From contig NZ_VZCB01000045.1 in the NCBI RefSeq assembly GCF_009494395.1, positions 1 through 64,000 of the forward strand: DNA of 64,000 nt. The letters are read 5' to 3'. Shown piece by piece: positions 49,984 through 59,343 of this stretch. Both the position numbers and the translations under genes were made by a program. A model generated the notes under the pieces. That model did not search any database. It saw only the letters and a program-made list of their open reading frames with translations, and was not told where the DNA came from. Within the stretch, counting starts at the first letter, position 1. Each line of letters opens with the position of its first letter. The DNA comes from Segatella copri. Its GTDB lineage: Bacteria > Bacteroidota > Bacteroidia > Bacteroidales > Bacteroidaceae.

Positions 49984-51054
49984 ATGGAAAAGAAAGTATC
50001 GGGTAAGCATAGCAGCATGAATGGCTTTGCTATGATAAAAGGTAGAATGGCTACTGTAGTTTTGGCTTCGGCTTTATTGTTGGGTGGAGGCTTGACTGCA
50101 CAGGCGCAAAACGCAGCATTAACAACCTGCTCTCAGAGTACTGCAACCGCCATTCCGCAGAATCCAAACTGGAAGGCGAATGCTGCCGAATGGCAGAAAC
50201 TGAAGGGCGAAATCACCCTCTACATGACCAATGATATGGGTCGCAACGGCTACTACGACCAGAAGCCTATCGCCGAACTGATGGGCGAGATGGCGGGCAC
50301 GGTAGATCCAGAATGCGTACTTGCCGTGGGTGACATCCACCATTTCAATGGCGTGGCTTCTACCCAGGATCCTCTGTGGCTTACCAATTACGAATGGGTT
50401 TATTCTCATCCCGACCTGATGCTCAACTGGTTCCCTGTTTGCGGCAATCATGAGTATCGTGGTAATACCCAGGCTTTTATGGACTACGGCAAGGTAAGCC
50501 GACGCTGGATGATGCCAGCCAAATATTATACCAAGGTGTTCGACCACAAGGGAACCACCGTGCGCGTCATCTTCCTCGACACCACGCCCCTCATCGATTC
50601 TTACCGCAAGAATCCGGAAATCTATCCTGATGCCTGCAAGCAGGATGCCGAGGCTCAGCTCTCCTGGCTCGACGAAACCCTGAAGAATGCCAAGGAAGAC
50701 TGGGTCATCGTGGTAGGCCATCATCCTATCTACGCCTACACCACAAAGAAGGAGAATGAGCGCCTCGACATGCAGAAGCACCTCCTTCCTATCCTCCATA
50801 AATATAATAATGTGGCGATTTATGCCTGCGGTCACATCCACAACTTCCAGCACATCCAGAAGAAGGGCGACAACATCGACTACGTAGTCAATTCCTCTTC
50901 TTCTCTGGCTCGTCCTGTGAAGCCTATCGATGGCACCGTGTTCTGCAGTCCAGCCGATGGTTTCTCTGTATTTACAGCAGATAAGAAGCAGCTCAGAATG
51001 TCGATGATTGACAAGGATGGAAAAATCATCCACACGATTACAAAAAGTAAGTGA
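49984..51054 (+). CDS. Purple acid phosphatase-like metallophosphoesterase, exported
   Basis: A 356-residue enzyme. The signal-peptide-like helix is MATVVLASALLLGGGLTAQAQ (about 23-42; an internal Met at 23 could be the real start). The metallophosphoesterase motifs are TNDMGRNGY (D-x-G site), VGDIHHF, CGNHEY, VVGHHP and CGHIHNFQ, giving the di-metal centre of tartrate-resistant acid phosphatases. It would free phosphate in the periplasm. Its downstream partners are a TonB receptor and a beta-helix lipoprotein, so it belongs to a phosphoester uptake unit (inference). Confidence 0.87.
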   Translation: MEKKVSGKHSSMNGFAMIKGRMATVVLASALLLGGGLTAQAQNAALTTCSQSTATAIPQNPNWKANAAEWQKLKGEITLYMTNDMGRNGYYDQKPIAELMGEMAGTVDPECVLAVGDIHHFNGVASTQDPLWLTNYEWVYSHPDLMLNWFPVCGNHEYRGNTQAFMDYGKVSRRWMMPAKYYTKVFDHKGTTVRVIFLDTTPLIDSYRKNPEIYPDACKQDAEAQLSWLDETLKNAKEDWVIVVGHHPIYAYTTKKENERLDMQKHLLPILHKYNNVAIYACGHIHNFQHIQKKGDNIDYVVNSSSSLARPVKPIDGTVFCSPADGFSVFTADKKQLRMSMIDKDGKIIHTITKSK

Positions 51055-51079
51055 AGAGTGAAGAACGAAGAGTGAAGAA
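51050..51079. repeat. Dispersed 30-base GAAGAGTGAAGAA-type repeat
   Basis: This 30-base stretch recurs as an exact reverse complement at 59312-59341, also just outside a gene end. It overlaps the end of the phosphatase gene. Confidence 0.75.
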
Positions 51080-51095
51080 TTCAATAGCGATATAG

Positions 51096-53897
51096 ATGAA
51101 AAGATTTTTACTGAGTGCGGCGCTTCTTGCCGCTGCAACTACCGCCATCCAGGCCCACACGCTGGATGGTGTAGTCAAGGATAACAAAACGGGCGAGCCC
51201 CTCATCGGAACCGTAATCCGAGTAAAGGAGCTGCCCAACGTGAGTACCACCACCGGACTTGATGGTACTTTCACCCTGCATGAACTGCCAGATAAAGGCA
51301 AGTTTACCATCATCGTTTCCTACATGTCTTACAAAACCAAGGAGATGGTTATAGATGTGGCTAAGAAAAATAAGGTGGATATTCCGATGAATGAAGACCT
51401 GAAGCAGTTGGGCGAAGTGGTGGTTACCGGTCATCGTGAATACCGCAGCGACCGCAGCGCCATTGAATCCGTGAAAAATGCCGGCAACGTGCTCAACGTG
51501 ATGAGCCAGCAGAGCATCCAGCTTTCGCCTGACGTCAACGTGGCGAGCGTTCTGCAGCGAGTATCGGGTGTCACCATGGAGCGTGATGCATCGGGCGAGG
51601 CTTCCTACGCCATCCTCCGAGGCATGGACAAGCGCTACAACTACACCCTGGTAAACGGCGTGAAGATTCCAAGTCCGGATGATAAAAACCGTTACATCCC
51701 ATTGAATATCTTCCCTTCAGATCTGATGGACCGCCTCGTGGTTTCCAAGTCTCTTACTGCCGATATGGAAGGCGATGCAGCCGGTGGCGTGGTGGATATG
51801 GTGATGAAGGATGCCCCATCCCGTTTCCAGATTCAGGCGAATGCAGCCATCGGAGCAAGTGATTATTTCTGGAAGGATGGCAGAGATTATCTTACCAGCA
51901 ACCGCTCTGATTATACAAAGAAATCTCCTTACGAGGCTTTCGGAAAAGACTACAAGGCGCAGATGAGCGATTTCAAGAACGGTCCTGTTCAGTTGAAGAG
52001 CCATTCCATGACATCTCCTAATTTTATAGGAGGTCTGAGCATCGGCAACCGCTTCTGGAACGACCGCCTGGGCGTGATGCTTGCCGGAAGCGTGCAGAAT
52101 GTTTTCCGTGGCACCGAGCGCACCTACAATTCCGTAAAGATGGCTTCGGGCGAGCAGGCCATGTACATTTCCAATCTGCAGCATCGCTATTATAGCATCC
52201 ACGACCTTACTGCGGGTGCTCATGCCAAGTTCGACTTAACCCTGCCTCGCCATAAGCTGGAATGGTACAACATGTATGTGCGCACCAATTCCAAGGGCAC
52301 CAGATACAACAATAGCGTCAACACCGAATACATCGGAGCCGACAGCTACACCCAGGATGATGAGGTGCGCTCTCTCTCAACCACCCAGAGCATCTTCGCC
52401 ACCAATCTGAAAGGTACGCATCATCTTACCAAGGATTTTACCGTAGATTGGTCGGGCGTGTTCTCGCAGGCTAAGGAGGAAGATCCGGATAGAACTTACG
52501 TTACCCTGACGAATACCGTGAGCAGAAAAGCCGAGAATGGCGGCGATGCCGTTTCGGGTTCCATCTGGGAAGGCGACAAGAACATCACCAAGACCCTGCC
52601 TAAAAGTGCCGAACGCCGATTCCAACACAACAAGGATACCGATTGGGCGGGTTACATCAACCTCTCTTACGATACCCGTTTCGCCAACGATGTGGAAGCA
52701 CTCTGGAAGGCGGGTGCACAGTATCGCAGAAAGGAACGCAGCAATAGATATTATTCTTACATCTTCAATCCAGCCGACATCTCGCAGCAATTGGATGGCA
52801 ACGGAATAGACCAGTATGCCAACATCGATTGGGTTTGCAAGACTCCTTATTCTCAGGCTTCTCAGCTCAACTACGATTCCAAGGAGCACATCGGCGGAGC
52901 CTACGCCATGGTAACCCTGAAGAGCGAGGTGGGCGAACTGAATGCCGGTTTCCGTGTCGAGCACACCAACCAGATTTACACCATGCTCCAGCACTTCCGC
53001 AACATGGGACAGGTGGGCGAGCAGAGCTACTGGGATTATCTGCCATCGGCATCCATCAAGTGGACGCCAACCAAGAAGATGAATGTGCGTCTCTCTTACT
53101 ATCGCTCCATCAACCGTCCGGGCTTTTACGAGATAGTGCCTTATCAGATTCAGGGCGAGGAGTATCAGGAAAAAGGTAATCCAAACCTGAAGCGTGCCCG
53201 CATCGACAACATCGACCTGCGCTGGGAGTGGTTCCCAAGCAAGACCGAGCAGATTCTTGCCGGCGTATTCTATAAGAATCTGAAAGACCCTATAGAGCAG
53301 GTGTTCGTAACATCGGATGGAAAGATTGGCGCCGGAACCGATGCTTACTACATGCCTGACAACCTGGGTAATGCCAGGAACATGGGCTTCGAAATCGATG
53401 TGATCAAGTACATCCGCCACTTCGGAGTAAAGGCGAATTATACTTACACTCATTCTGAAATCACCACCTCGAAGCGTGAGTACCAGGAGGGTAGTGCCGA
53501 GTATAAGACGGGTGTAACCCAGACCCGTCCGCTGGTTAACCAGGCTCCTCATACCGCCAACATCTCCTTATTATATAAGGATACGGAGCATGGCTGGAAC
53601 GCTCAGTTGGCCTCTTCCTTCACGGGCACCAAGCTCGCCCTGGTTTCTCCCTTCAAGGATGCCGACCAGTGGGACAAGGCGATGTTTGGTCTCGACCTGA
53701 GTGCCGAGAAGCAATTCAAGAACGGCATCTCCATCTTCTTCAAGGCAAACAATCTGCTCGATGCCAAGCGTGAGAGATACTTGAAGACCGTGAACAAGAG
53801 TAACCTGGAGTATGAGGGTCAGAAGAGCGATAAGACCATCGTGGGAACTTATCAGTATGGCAGAACCTTCCTTCTGGGAGTAAGATACAAACTTTAA
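51096..53897 (+). CDS. TonB-dependent outer-membrane receptor
   Basis: A 933-residue receptor. A signal peptide (about 1-20, ending IQA) precedes a carboxypeptidase-regulatory-like domain (about 21-105; LDGVVKDNKTGEPLIGTVIRV) and a plug (about 110-240; GEVVVTGHREYRSDRSAIESVKNA, RVSGVTMERDASGEASYAILRGMDKRYN), then the barrel, which ends in the aromatic-rich strand RTFLLGVRYKL. The plug resembles receptors for vitamin B12 or organic ligands rather than SusC. It follows the phosphatase by 41 bases. Confidence 0.92.
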   Translation: MKRFLLSAALLAAATTAIQAHTLDGVVKDNKTGEPLIGTVIRVKELPNVSTTTGLDGTFTLHELPDKGKFTIIVSYMSYKTKEMVIDVAKKNKVDIPMNEDLKQLGEVVVTGHREYRSDRSAIESVKNAGNVLNVMSQQSIQLSPDVNVASVLQRVSGVTMERDASGEASYAILRGMDKRYNYTLVNGVKIPSPDDKNRYIPLNIFPSDLMDRLVVSKSLTADMEGDAAGGVVDMVMKDAPSRFQIQANAAIGASDYFWKDGRDYLTSNRSDYTKKSPYEAFGKDYKAQMSDFKNGPVQLKSHSMTSPNFIGGLSIGNRFWNDRLGVMLAGSVQNVFRGTERTYNSVKMASGEQAMYISNLQHRYYSIHDLTAGAHAKFDLTLPRHKLEWYNMYVRTNSKGTRYNNSVNTEYIGADSYTQDDEVRSLSTTQSIFATNLKGTHHLTKDFTVDWSGVFSQAKEEDPDRTYVTLTNTVSRKAENGGDAVSGSIWEGDKNITKTLPKSAERRFQHNKDTDWAGYINLSYDTRFANDVEALWKAGAQYRRKERSNRYYSYIFNPADISQQLDGNGIDQYANIDWVCKTPYSQASQLNYDSKEHIGGAYAMVTLKSEVGELNAGFRVEHTNQIYTMLQHFRNMGQVGEQSYWDYLPSASIKWTPTKKMNVRLSYYRSINRPGFYEIVPYQIQGEEYQEKGNPNLKRARIDNIDLRWEWFPSKTEQILAGVFYKNLKDPIEQVFVTSDGKIGAGTDAYYMPDNLGNARNMGFEIDVIKYIRHFGVKANYTYTHSEITTSKREYQEGSAEYKTGVTQTRPLVNQAPHTANISLLYKDTEHGWNAQLASSFTGTKLALVSPFKDADQWDKAMFGLDLSAEKQFKNGISIFFKANNLLDAKRERYLKTVNKSNLEYEGQKSDKTIVGTYQYGRTFLLGVRYKL

Positions 53898-53923
53898 AAG
53901 TTAAAAAAGAAAAAAGGTAAGAA

Positions 53924-55309
53924 ATGAAAAAGATAAGTACTTTTGCTGCTTTGCTGTTGATGGCAGCAGCTGCAATGTTCTCCACATCTTGCGAGAACGA
54001 TAATATCAATCCATACGATTACGTGAATAATGGAGGTAATGGCAATGAGAACCAGGGTTCTAAAGATGTCATCACAACGAAGGTGGCAGAATATCCAGTA
54101 GGTTCTGTGGTTTGGAGCAAGGATACTACCCTGAGCGAGAGCGTTGAGATTCCTGTAGGAGCATCGCTCTACATTGAGCCGGGTGTAACCGTTACCTGCA
54201 AATCTGCGGTTAAGGTGCCTGTAGAGATCGTGGTGTTGGGCAATCTCTATTGTATGGGAACTGCCGAAAAGCCAGTAGTCTTTACTTCTGATACTAGGAA
54301 GCCTGCCGATTGGGGCGGCATCATCTGCGGATATAATTCAGAAGAGGTGGTGCTCAACCACGTGGATGTGGCCTATGCCGGTGCTACTCCTACCGAGAGT
54401 TCAGCTTCTTTCCAGAACAAGCTTTTCAAGACCACCATCGATGGCGGTGTGCCAGCCTTCCACTTCTGTAATGTAAACGGCAAGTTTGTGATGACCAACA
54501 GTTTCTTCCATGACAACTACAACGACCAGACTTACTTTACAGGTGGTAACGGCGTGATTATCAACAACATCTTCGCCGATAGCGGAAATGCTGCCGATGG
54601 CGGTGAGGCCATCAACGTAAAGGCAGGTTGCAAGCTCGATGTAGCCAACAACATCATCTACAATGCCTGCACCAACGCTTTCAAACTTTCTAATGCCGGC
54701 AATAGCGAGGTAATCCCTCTCTCTGAGATGACCGTCTATAACAACACCATCATCCACTGCGGCTGGCGCCGTTCCAAAAACAAGAAGGGTGGTTCTGTCT
54801 GGGTAGAGAAGGCAGCGAAGCCAGTCTTCGTGAACAACCTCATCTACGATTCCCGTTTCGGACTGAAGCAGCCAAAGAAGGATGGTGCTGATATGGAGCA
54901 CAGTCGTCTTACACCAAACTACTACTTTGCATCTACAGAGACAGGCGTAGTGCAGATGGCGAAGGATGCAGAGCTCGGCATCTGGTTTGATACCGATATC
55001 AAGAGCAGCGTGGCTGGTCAGCTCAATCCTCTCTTCAAGAGTTTCAAGCAGAGCGACAAGATGAACATCAATTGCGAAATTGATGATGTAGCCCAGGGTG
55101 CTCCATTGGCATTCGACAAGAGTTGGAATTTCGATTATCAGGCAGGCAGTCCTGCCCTCTCAGGAGGTGTAACCGATTTTGTCCGTCTTTTCCCACAAGG
55201 TCTGCCATTCTTCGGTATGAAGCAGGTAAATTTCCTGGATAAGAATAACGACCAGAACTATTACTTCGCCGCCCCATTGCCAAGCGCAAGATTCGGAGCA
55301 AGATTGTAA
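53924..55309 (+). CDS. Right-handed beta-helix lipoprotein
   Basis: A 461-residue exported protein. The lipoprotein signal ends at STSCEND (C24 lipidated), followed by a low-complexity NNGGNGNENQG linker and a beta-helix core with YIEPGVTVTCKS, NNIFADSGN, NNIIYNACTN and NNTIIHCGW turns. Such proteins bind or cleave polymers at the cell surface. It is third in the operon, 26 bases after the receptor, and may serve as its surface partner (inference). Confidence 0.85.
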   Translation: MKKISTFAALLLMAAAAMFSTSCENDNINPYDYVNNGGNGNENQGSKDVITTKVAEYPVGSVVWSKDTTLSESVEIPVGASLYIEPGVTVTCKSAVKVPVEIVVLGNLYCMGTAEKPVVFTSDTRKPADWGGIICGYNSEEVVLNHVDVAYAGATPTESSASFQNKLFKTTIDGGVPAFHFCNVNGKFVMTNSFFHDNYNDQTYFTGGNGVIINNIFADSGNAADGGEAINVKAGCKLDVANNIIYNACTNAFKLSNAGNSEVIPLSEMTVYNNTIIHCGWRRSKNKKGGSVWVEKAAKPVFVNNLIYDSRFGLKQPKKDGADMEHSRLTPNYYFASTETGVVQMAKDAELGIWFDTDIKSSVAGQLNPLFKSFKQSDKMNINCEIDDVAQGAPLAFDKSWNFDYQAGSPALSGGVTDFVRLFPQGLPFFGMKQVNFLDKNNDQNYYFAAPLPSARFGARL

Positions 55310-55328
55310 ACAGTAATTATAAAAAAGA

Positions 55329-55372
55329 AAAGCATGCAGGCTATAGAAATGTAGCTTGCACGCTTTTTTTTT
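55329..55372 (+). terminator. Terminator of the phosphatase operon
   Basis: A 14-15-base imperfect stem (about 55329-55343 with 55351-55365) is followed by a run of eight T. Confidence 0.65.
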
Positions 55373-55473
55373 CATGTTTCTACTCTCCTTTTCATGTTGA
55401 TCTTGGGAAAAGTTTAGGTTGTTACAGAAAAAGTATTGATTGTAACTGGAAAAGATTTTCTTTAATCCTTTTG

Positions 55474-55590
55474 AAATCTCCGTTCATAGACGTTGAACCG
55501 CGGTTCAGCGTCTTTGAACGGCGGTTCAACGTCTTTGAACGGCGGTTCAACGTCTTTGAACGGACATTCAACGTCGGTGAACGGAGATTT
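55474..55590. repeat. Hairpin array flanked by a 13-base inverted repeat
   Basis: AAATCTCCGTTCA (55474-55486) and its exact complement TGAACGGAGATTT (55578-55590) enclose four 21-base units (55493-55513, 55514-55534, 55535-55555, 55556-55576). Each unit forms its own hairpin, TTGAAC-GGCG-GTTCAA in the middle two. The whole can fold as a four-hairpin cruciform. It lies between convergent genes. Confidence 0.85.
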
Positions 55591-55629
55591 TATCCAGGTA
55601 TAAAATCAAATGCAAGTACAGTTTCTGTA

Positions 55630-56493
55630 TTATTTAATGGTAAGTCTTGTCCAAATCCATCTGGGAATCATTCGCCAGAGCGAAACGAGAATGCTGTATT
55701 TCCAGTCGATGGTTTTGACTGTTTTTCCCTGTTCTATAGCATTTACAATCTGCTGAGCCACTTTCTGAGGAGTTAATTGCTGGGGATAATTGCTGCCAGC
55801 TATCAGGTCGGTCTTTACGAAACCTGGCCGAATATCTGTGATAGCGATAGGAAGATGGCGCATGTGAGCTTGCTGGGTGAGGCACTCCAGGTAGTGGTTC
55901 TGGAAACGCTTGGTGGCAGAATAGGCAGGAGCAGCACCGAGCCCTTTTGTTCCGGCAATAGAGGTAATGCAGGCGATGCGGTAAGTATCATTGCCCTTGC
56001 TTTTATCTGATTTTTGCTCTAGTCTTAGCTCTTGCCCTTTATCTTGCTCTTGACTCTGTTGGGCAAACCAGTTGAAAGCCGTATCCACCATTCTTACAAA
56101 TCCCAGCCCATTGGTCTCAACGGTCTTCATTTCCTTTTCAAAATCAAGTGAATTGTTTTGCCATCCGATTCCTGAACTATGGAAATATAAATCCATCCCA
56201 CCGAGTTTTTCGATGAGTTCCTGAAGAAGAGTAGGGGCGTCAGCCGAAGTTACATCTATCTGCTGATAGCAGATGATTTCTCCCCTGGATGCTTTCATGC
56301 CTTCTGAAATGTTCCCCTTCTGAGATACTTTTGTTTTCTCAGAAATTATCTGGTTTGTATTTCTTTTTACTTCTTCAAGTCGCTCTACTCTTCTTCCGGC
56401 TATTCCCACCTGCCAACCTCTTTGCGCTAAGAGGCTGGCTACTTCCATTCCTATTCCTGAGGTTGCCCCCATCACAATCGCTTTCTTTGCCAT
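55630..56493 (-). CDS. Short-chain dehydrogenase/reductase
   Basis: A 287-residue NAD(P)-dependent oxidoreductase. The cofactor loop GATSGIGMEV (about 9-18), the catalytic serine region ITSIAG (about 185) and YSATK (about 200) follow the SDR rules. A hydrophobic, basic C-terminus (WRMIPRWIWTRL) suggests membrane association. Between the cofactor domain and catalytic site there is an unusual lysine/glutamine-rich stretch (KGQELRLEQKSDKSKGN). The substrate is unknown. Confidence 0.9.
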   Translation of the reverse strand: MAKKAIVMGATSGIGMEVASLLAQRGWQVGIAGRRVERLEEVKRNTNQIISEKTKVSQKGNISEGMKASRGEIICYQQIDVTSADAPTLLQELIEKLGGMDLYFHSSGIGWQNNSLDFEKEMKTVETNGLGFVRMVDTAFNWFAQQSQEQDKGQELRLEQKSDKSKGNDTYRIACITSIAGTKGLGAAPAYSATKRFQNHYLECLTQQAHMRHLPIAITDIRPGFVKTDLIAGSNYPQQLTPQKVAQQIVNAIEQGKTVKTIDWKYSILVSLWRMIPRWIWTRLTIK

Positions 56494-56559
56494 ATTTTTT
56501 CTTTGATGTTTTTCCTTATTCTTTTAAAAAAGGAATATTTCATTTTGTTAAACTAAATG

Positions 56560-56567
56560 CAAAGATA
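56560..56567 (-). promoter_or_regulatory. -7 box of the SDR gene
   Basis: Minus-strand TATCTTTG, 66 bases before the start codon, inside the gap after the efflux operon. Confidence 0.45.
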
Positions 56568-56590
56568 ATGTTTTTCTTTGAATGTGCGCA

Positions 56591-58123
56591 TTATCTGCTT
56601 GTTTTTTTCATCTTTCTTCCTACAAAATTCCATGCTGGCATTTTCTTCAGGGTGCTTCTTACTGGTTGCACATCCCAAAGCAGGAAGATAATCAGTACGG
56701 CAATGCCGATGAGGCAGGTTAAGCCATAAAGATTGCGGATGCTGATCATCAGTAGATTGGTAGCATCGTAAGGCAAGCCGCGCGACATATTGTCTGCCAT
56801 CTGATAACGGAGTCCGAAACTGTAAAGGCCTGAGCACATCGCTGACATCGGACCGTTGCGGATGATGCCTGCCATTGTCAATCCCATGAAGAAATGCTGG
56901 AACGGCATCAGTTCTTCCAGATACACGGTGAGCATGCAGAAGAAGATGGCGTTGCCGAAGCTTCGAAGGAAGCAAGGCAGATAGAGCGCTTCGAGGTTGA
57001 GTCCCGGATGGATGAGAAAATACATCATTACCGGATAACAGACCATCGTTGCCACACCTATCGTGAGCAGACGGGTGTATTTCTGATGAAGCACCTTGCA
57101 CCAGAAGAGGCAGAAGAGGCAACCGGCGATGGCTCCTGTCCATTCCACAAAGTTGAGCACGTTGGTGGTGATGTTGCCGAAATGCAGCACGCTACCCGTA
57201 AAGGCGGTTTGCAGCACTTTAGGCGTACTGCCCATAAATTCTACGAAAGCGAAGAGAATGAGCAGCGGGATGAGTCGCTTATATTTCCACGCCTGGGGAG
57301 CGATGTAAGGGTGGCGCACATGTAGCATTCGCTGGATGCAGAAATATCCTGTAAAAATAAAGAGTAATACATCCATCTGCATAATCTTGGAATCGAGCCA
57401 GTTGTAGTGCTCGCCATAGGTGAAGAAGAAGATGAACTCCAGCATCCATGCCGACCATAGTATGCAGCCTAGATAGTCGAGACTGATAAAAGGCAATGGC
57501 TTCATGAAGTGGAAATCATGGGTAGTGACGTAGACGGTAAGTGCCACCAGAAGCAGCGTTCCCGTCATCGCCCAGTTGATGATGCGCCAATCCTGATAGA
57601 TGTAAATCAGATGTTCGGTAATCCAAGGCGATAGGAACATGTTTCCCAAAACGATGCAATAGAGCAGGGGGAAGAAGATGGTGAAATCGCGCTTGGAGGT
57701 CATCCACAACTGGATGGTGCTCATACACTCGAAGGTTCCGCAGAGCTTGAAGAAGCCTGCGATGTAAGCGAGAATGCACATCACGGGCACAGAGTCGGTC
57801 CACATGATGAGGAAATTACAAGCTGCCACTACCAGGGCCGCATTCAGCAGGAGCTGGCGGTTGGTAAAGTGGAACTTCATCTTGAAGAGGAAGGGGAATG
57901 GCATCGCCACGCCCACCACGTTGAACATGATGATCATGAGTACGTCTTCTCTCATCAAACTGTATTCGCCCATCACCTGATTCATGGCTCCTCCATAGAT
58001 TCCGCCCGACATCAGGAAGATGAAGGCGAAGAGGAGATAAATCCATGGCTGTAACCGGCGAGGAATATATCCATTGAACGATGGAACCCTAAAGGGTCCC
58101 TGAAGCATTGGAGGTCCTGGCAT
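56591..58123 (-). CDS. MFS drug-efflux permease (EmrB/DHA2-like)
   Basis: A 510-residue inner-membrane protein with about 14 hydrophobic helices, the DHA2-type size. It is the third gene of an operon with an HlyD-type adaptor and a TolC-type channel, as in EmrAB-TolC pumps. Substrates are expected to be hydrophobic compounds or bile-type stress agents (inference). The family motif A (loop 2-3) is not obvious, so it belongs to a divergent branch. Confidence 0.82.
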   Translation of the reverse strand: MPGPPMLQGPFRVPSFNGYIPRRLQPWIYLLFAFIFLMSGGIYGGAMNQVMGEYSLMREDVLMIIMFNVVGVAMPFPFLFKMKFHFTNRQLLLNAALVVAACNFLIMWTDSVPVMCILAYIAGFFKLCGTFECMSTIQLWMTSKRDFTIFFPLLYCIVLGNMFLSPWITEHLIYIYQDWRIINWAMTGTLLLVALTVYVTTHDFHFMKPLPFISLDYLGCILWSAWMLEFIFFFTYGEHYNWLDSKIMQMDVLLFIFTGYFCIQRMLHVRHPYIAPQAWKYKRLIPLLILFAFVEFMGSTPKVLQTAFTGSVLHFGNITTNVLNFVEWTGAIAGCLFCLFWCKVLHQKYTRLLTIGVATMVCYPVMMYFLIHPGLNLEALYLPCFLRSFGNAIFFCMLTVYLEELMPFQHFFMGLTMAGIIRNGPMSAMCSGLYSFGLRYQMADNMSRGLPYDATNLLMISIRNLYGLTCLIGIAVLIIFLLWDVQPVRSTLKKMPAWNFVGRKMKKTSR

Positions 58124-58135
58124 TTTTTATAATTA

Positions 58136-58200
58136 ATAATTTATAGTTTATAGTTTATAGAACATTCTTGATAGTTTATAATTTATAGTTTATAGAACAT
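58136..58200. repeat. AT-rich direct repeats between pump genes
   Basis: TTTATAGTTTATAGAACATTCT recurs about 40 bases apart (first half near 58147-58168, second near 58183-58203), partly overlapping the stop of the adaptor gene. Confidence 0.55.
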
Positions 58201-58201
58201 T

Positions 58202-59239
58202 CTATTTAATGTGAACCTTGGTTTCTACGTTTAGTCCGGCACGGAGCAAGGCTATCTGTTTCGGGTCATTGTCCTTAGTGAGGGCGATGCGAACAGGCAC
58301 ACGCTGTTCTACCTTTACAAAGTTGCCGGTGGCATTATCCACGGGAATCATGGAATAGGCATTGCCGGCTGCGGCAGAAAGGGCTTCTACCTTGCCATGG
58401 AATACTACACCCGGGATGGCATCTGCCGTGAAATCTACAGTATTTCCGACGGTAATACCGTCCATCTGAGTCTCACGATAGTTGGCTACCACCCATACAT
58501 CGTTGTCATCCACGATGCGGGCGAGCATCTGACCAGGCTGTACCAGCTGGCCCTCGTGAATATCCTTTCTTCCCATCACGCCATCGCAGGTTGCCACGAT
58601 TACGGTATAGGAAAGGTTGAGGCGAGCCAGATTGAGCTGTGCCTCAGCCACGCTCTCTCCGGCACGTGAACCACCGAGCTGCTGGGTCTGAACATTACGA
58701 ACCGATGCTGCGCTAGCCTTTCTGCTGCTTGCCTGCTCATAGCGTGCCTTGGCTCCCAGATAGCGGGCATAAGCGTTGTCATACTGTTGACGGGTAACTG
58801 CATCCTTCTTCATCAGAGCAGCAAAGCGGTCGAAGTCCTGCTTGGCATTCATCATATCCACACGAGCCTCCTCAATACCGGCTGCTGCTGTCTGTACATT
58901 GGTATTGGTGGTGCCCATGCTGGCGGTAACAACCGAAGAACTTGACTTGGAGCCACGCAAGCCAGCTTCAGCCTGAGCCACATGCAGACGGAACTCAGCA
59001 TCCTCGATGATGAAGAGAGTATCGCCCTTCTTTACGTGCTGATAGTCGTTGAAACGAATCTCCTTGATGAATCCCGGCACGCGGGTGTTGATAGGAGTGA
59101 TATGACGGTTCACCTGTGCATCATCGGTATAAGCCACATCGCTGCCATGATAGAAATGGCTGAAGCACCAGCCGATAGCTCCCAGGAAAAGGAGGATAAT
59201 CACTACATTATATATTCTCTTGATAATCTTTTTGCTCAT
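58202..59239 (-). CDS. HlyD-family periplasmic adaptor (EmrA-like)
   Basis: A 345-residue membrane-fusion protein. One N-terminal helix (NVVIILLFLGAIGWCF) anchors it. The lipoyl half-motifs (INTRVPGFIKEIRFNDYQHVKKGDTLF and AIPGVVFHGKVEAL region) flank a coiled coil (about 80-190). It bridges the inner-membrane pump and the outer-membrane channel. Confidence 0.92.
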   Translation of the reverse strand: MSKKIIKRIYNVVIILLFLGAIGWCFSHFYHGSDVAYTDDAQVNRHITPINTRVPGFIKEIRFNDYQHVKKGDTLFIIEDAEFRLHVAQAEAGLRGSKSSSSVVTASMGTTNTNVQTAAAGIEEARVDMMNAKQDFDRFAALMKKDAVTRQQYDNAYARYLGAKARYEQASSRKASAASVRNVQTQQLGGSRAGESVAEAQLNLARLNLSYTVIVATCDGVMGRKDIHEGQLVQPGQMLARIVDDNDVWVVANYRETQMDGITVGNTVDFTADAIPGVVFHGKVEALSAAAGNAYSMIPVDNATGNFVKVEQRVPVRIALTKDNDPKQIALLRAGLNVETKVHIK

Positions 59240-59311
59240 AATTTTGCTAGTTTATTTTATAGTTTTTGAAGAGCAAATGAATTGGCTTTCCCTTCGGACG
59301 CCGAACGTTGT

Positions 59312-59341
59312 TTCTTCACTCTTCGTTCTTCACTCTTCACT
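59312..59341. repeat. Dispersed 30-base repeat, inverted copy
   Basis: Exact reverse complement of 51050-51079, lying between the adaptor and TolC-type genes. Confidence 0.75.
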
Positions 59342-59343
59342 TT

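Noticed and set aside
55493-55576. CRISPR array
   Set aside because: The 21-base units are directly adjacent with no spacers, are self-complementary, and no cas gene is present.
55471-55776. 101-residue plus-strand frame over the hairpin array
   Set aside because: FNVFERR repeats are just the translation of the 21-base units, and the frame runs antisense into the SDR gene.
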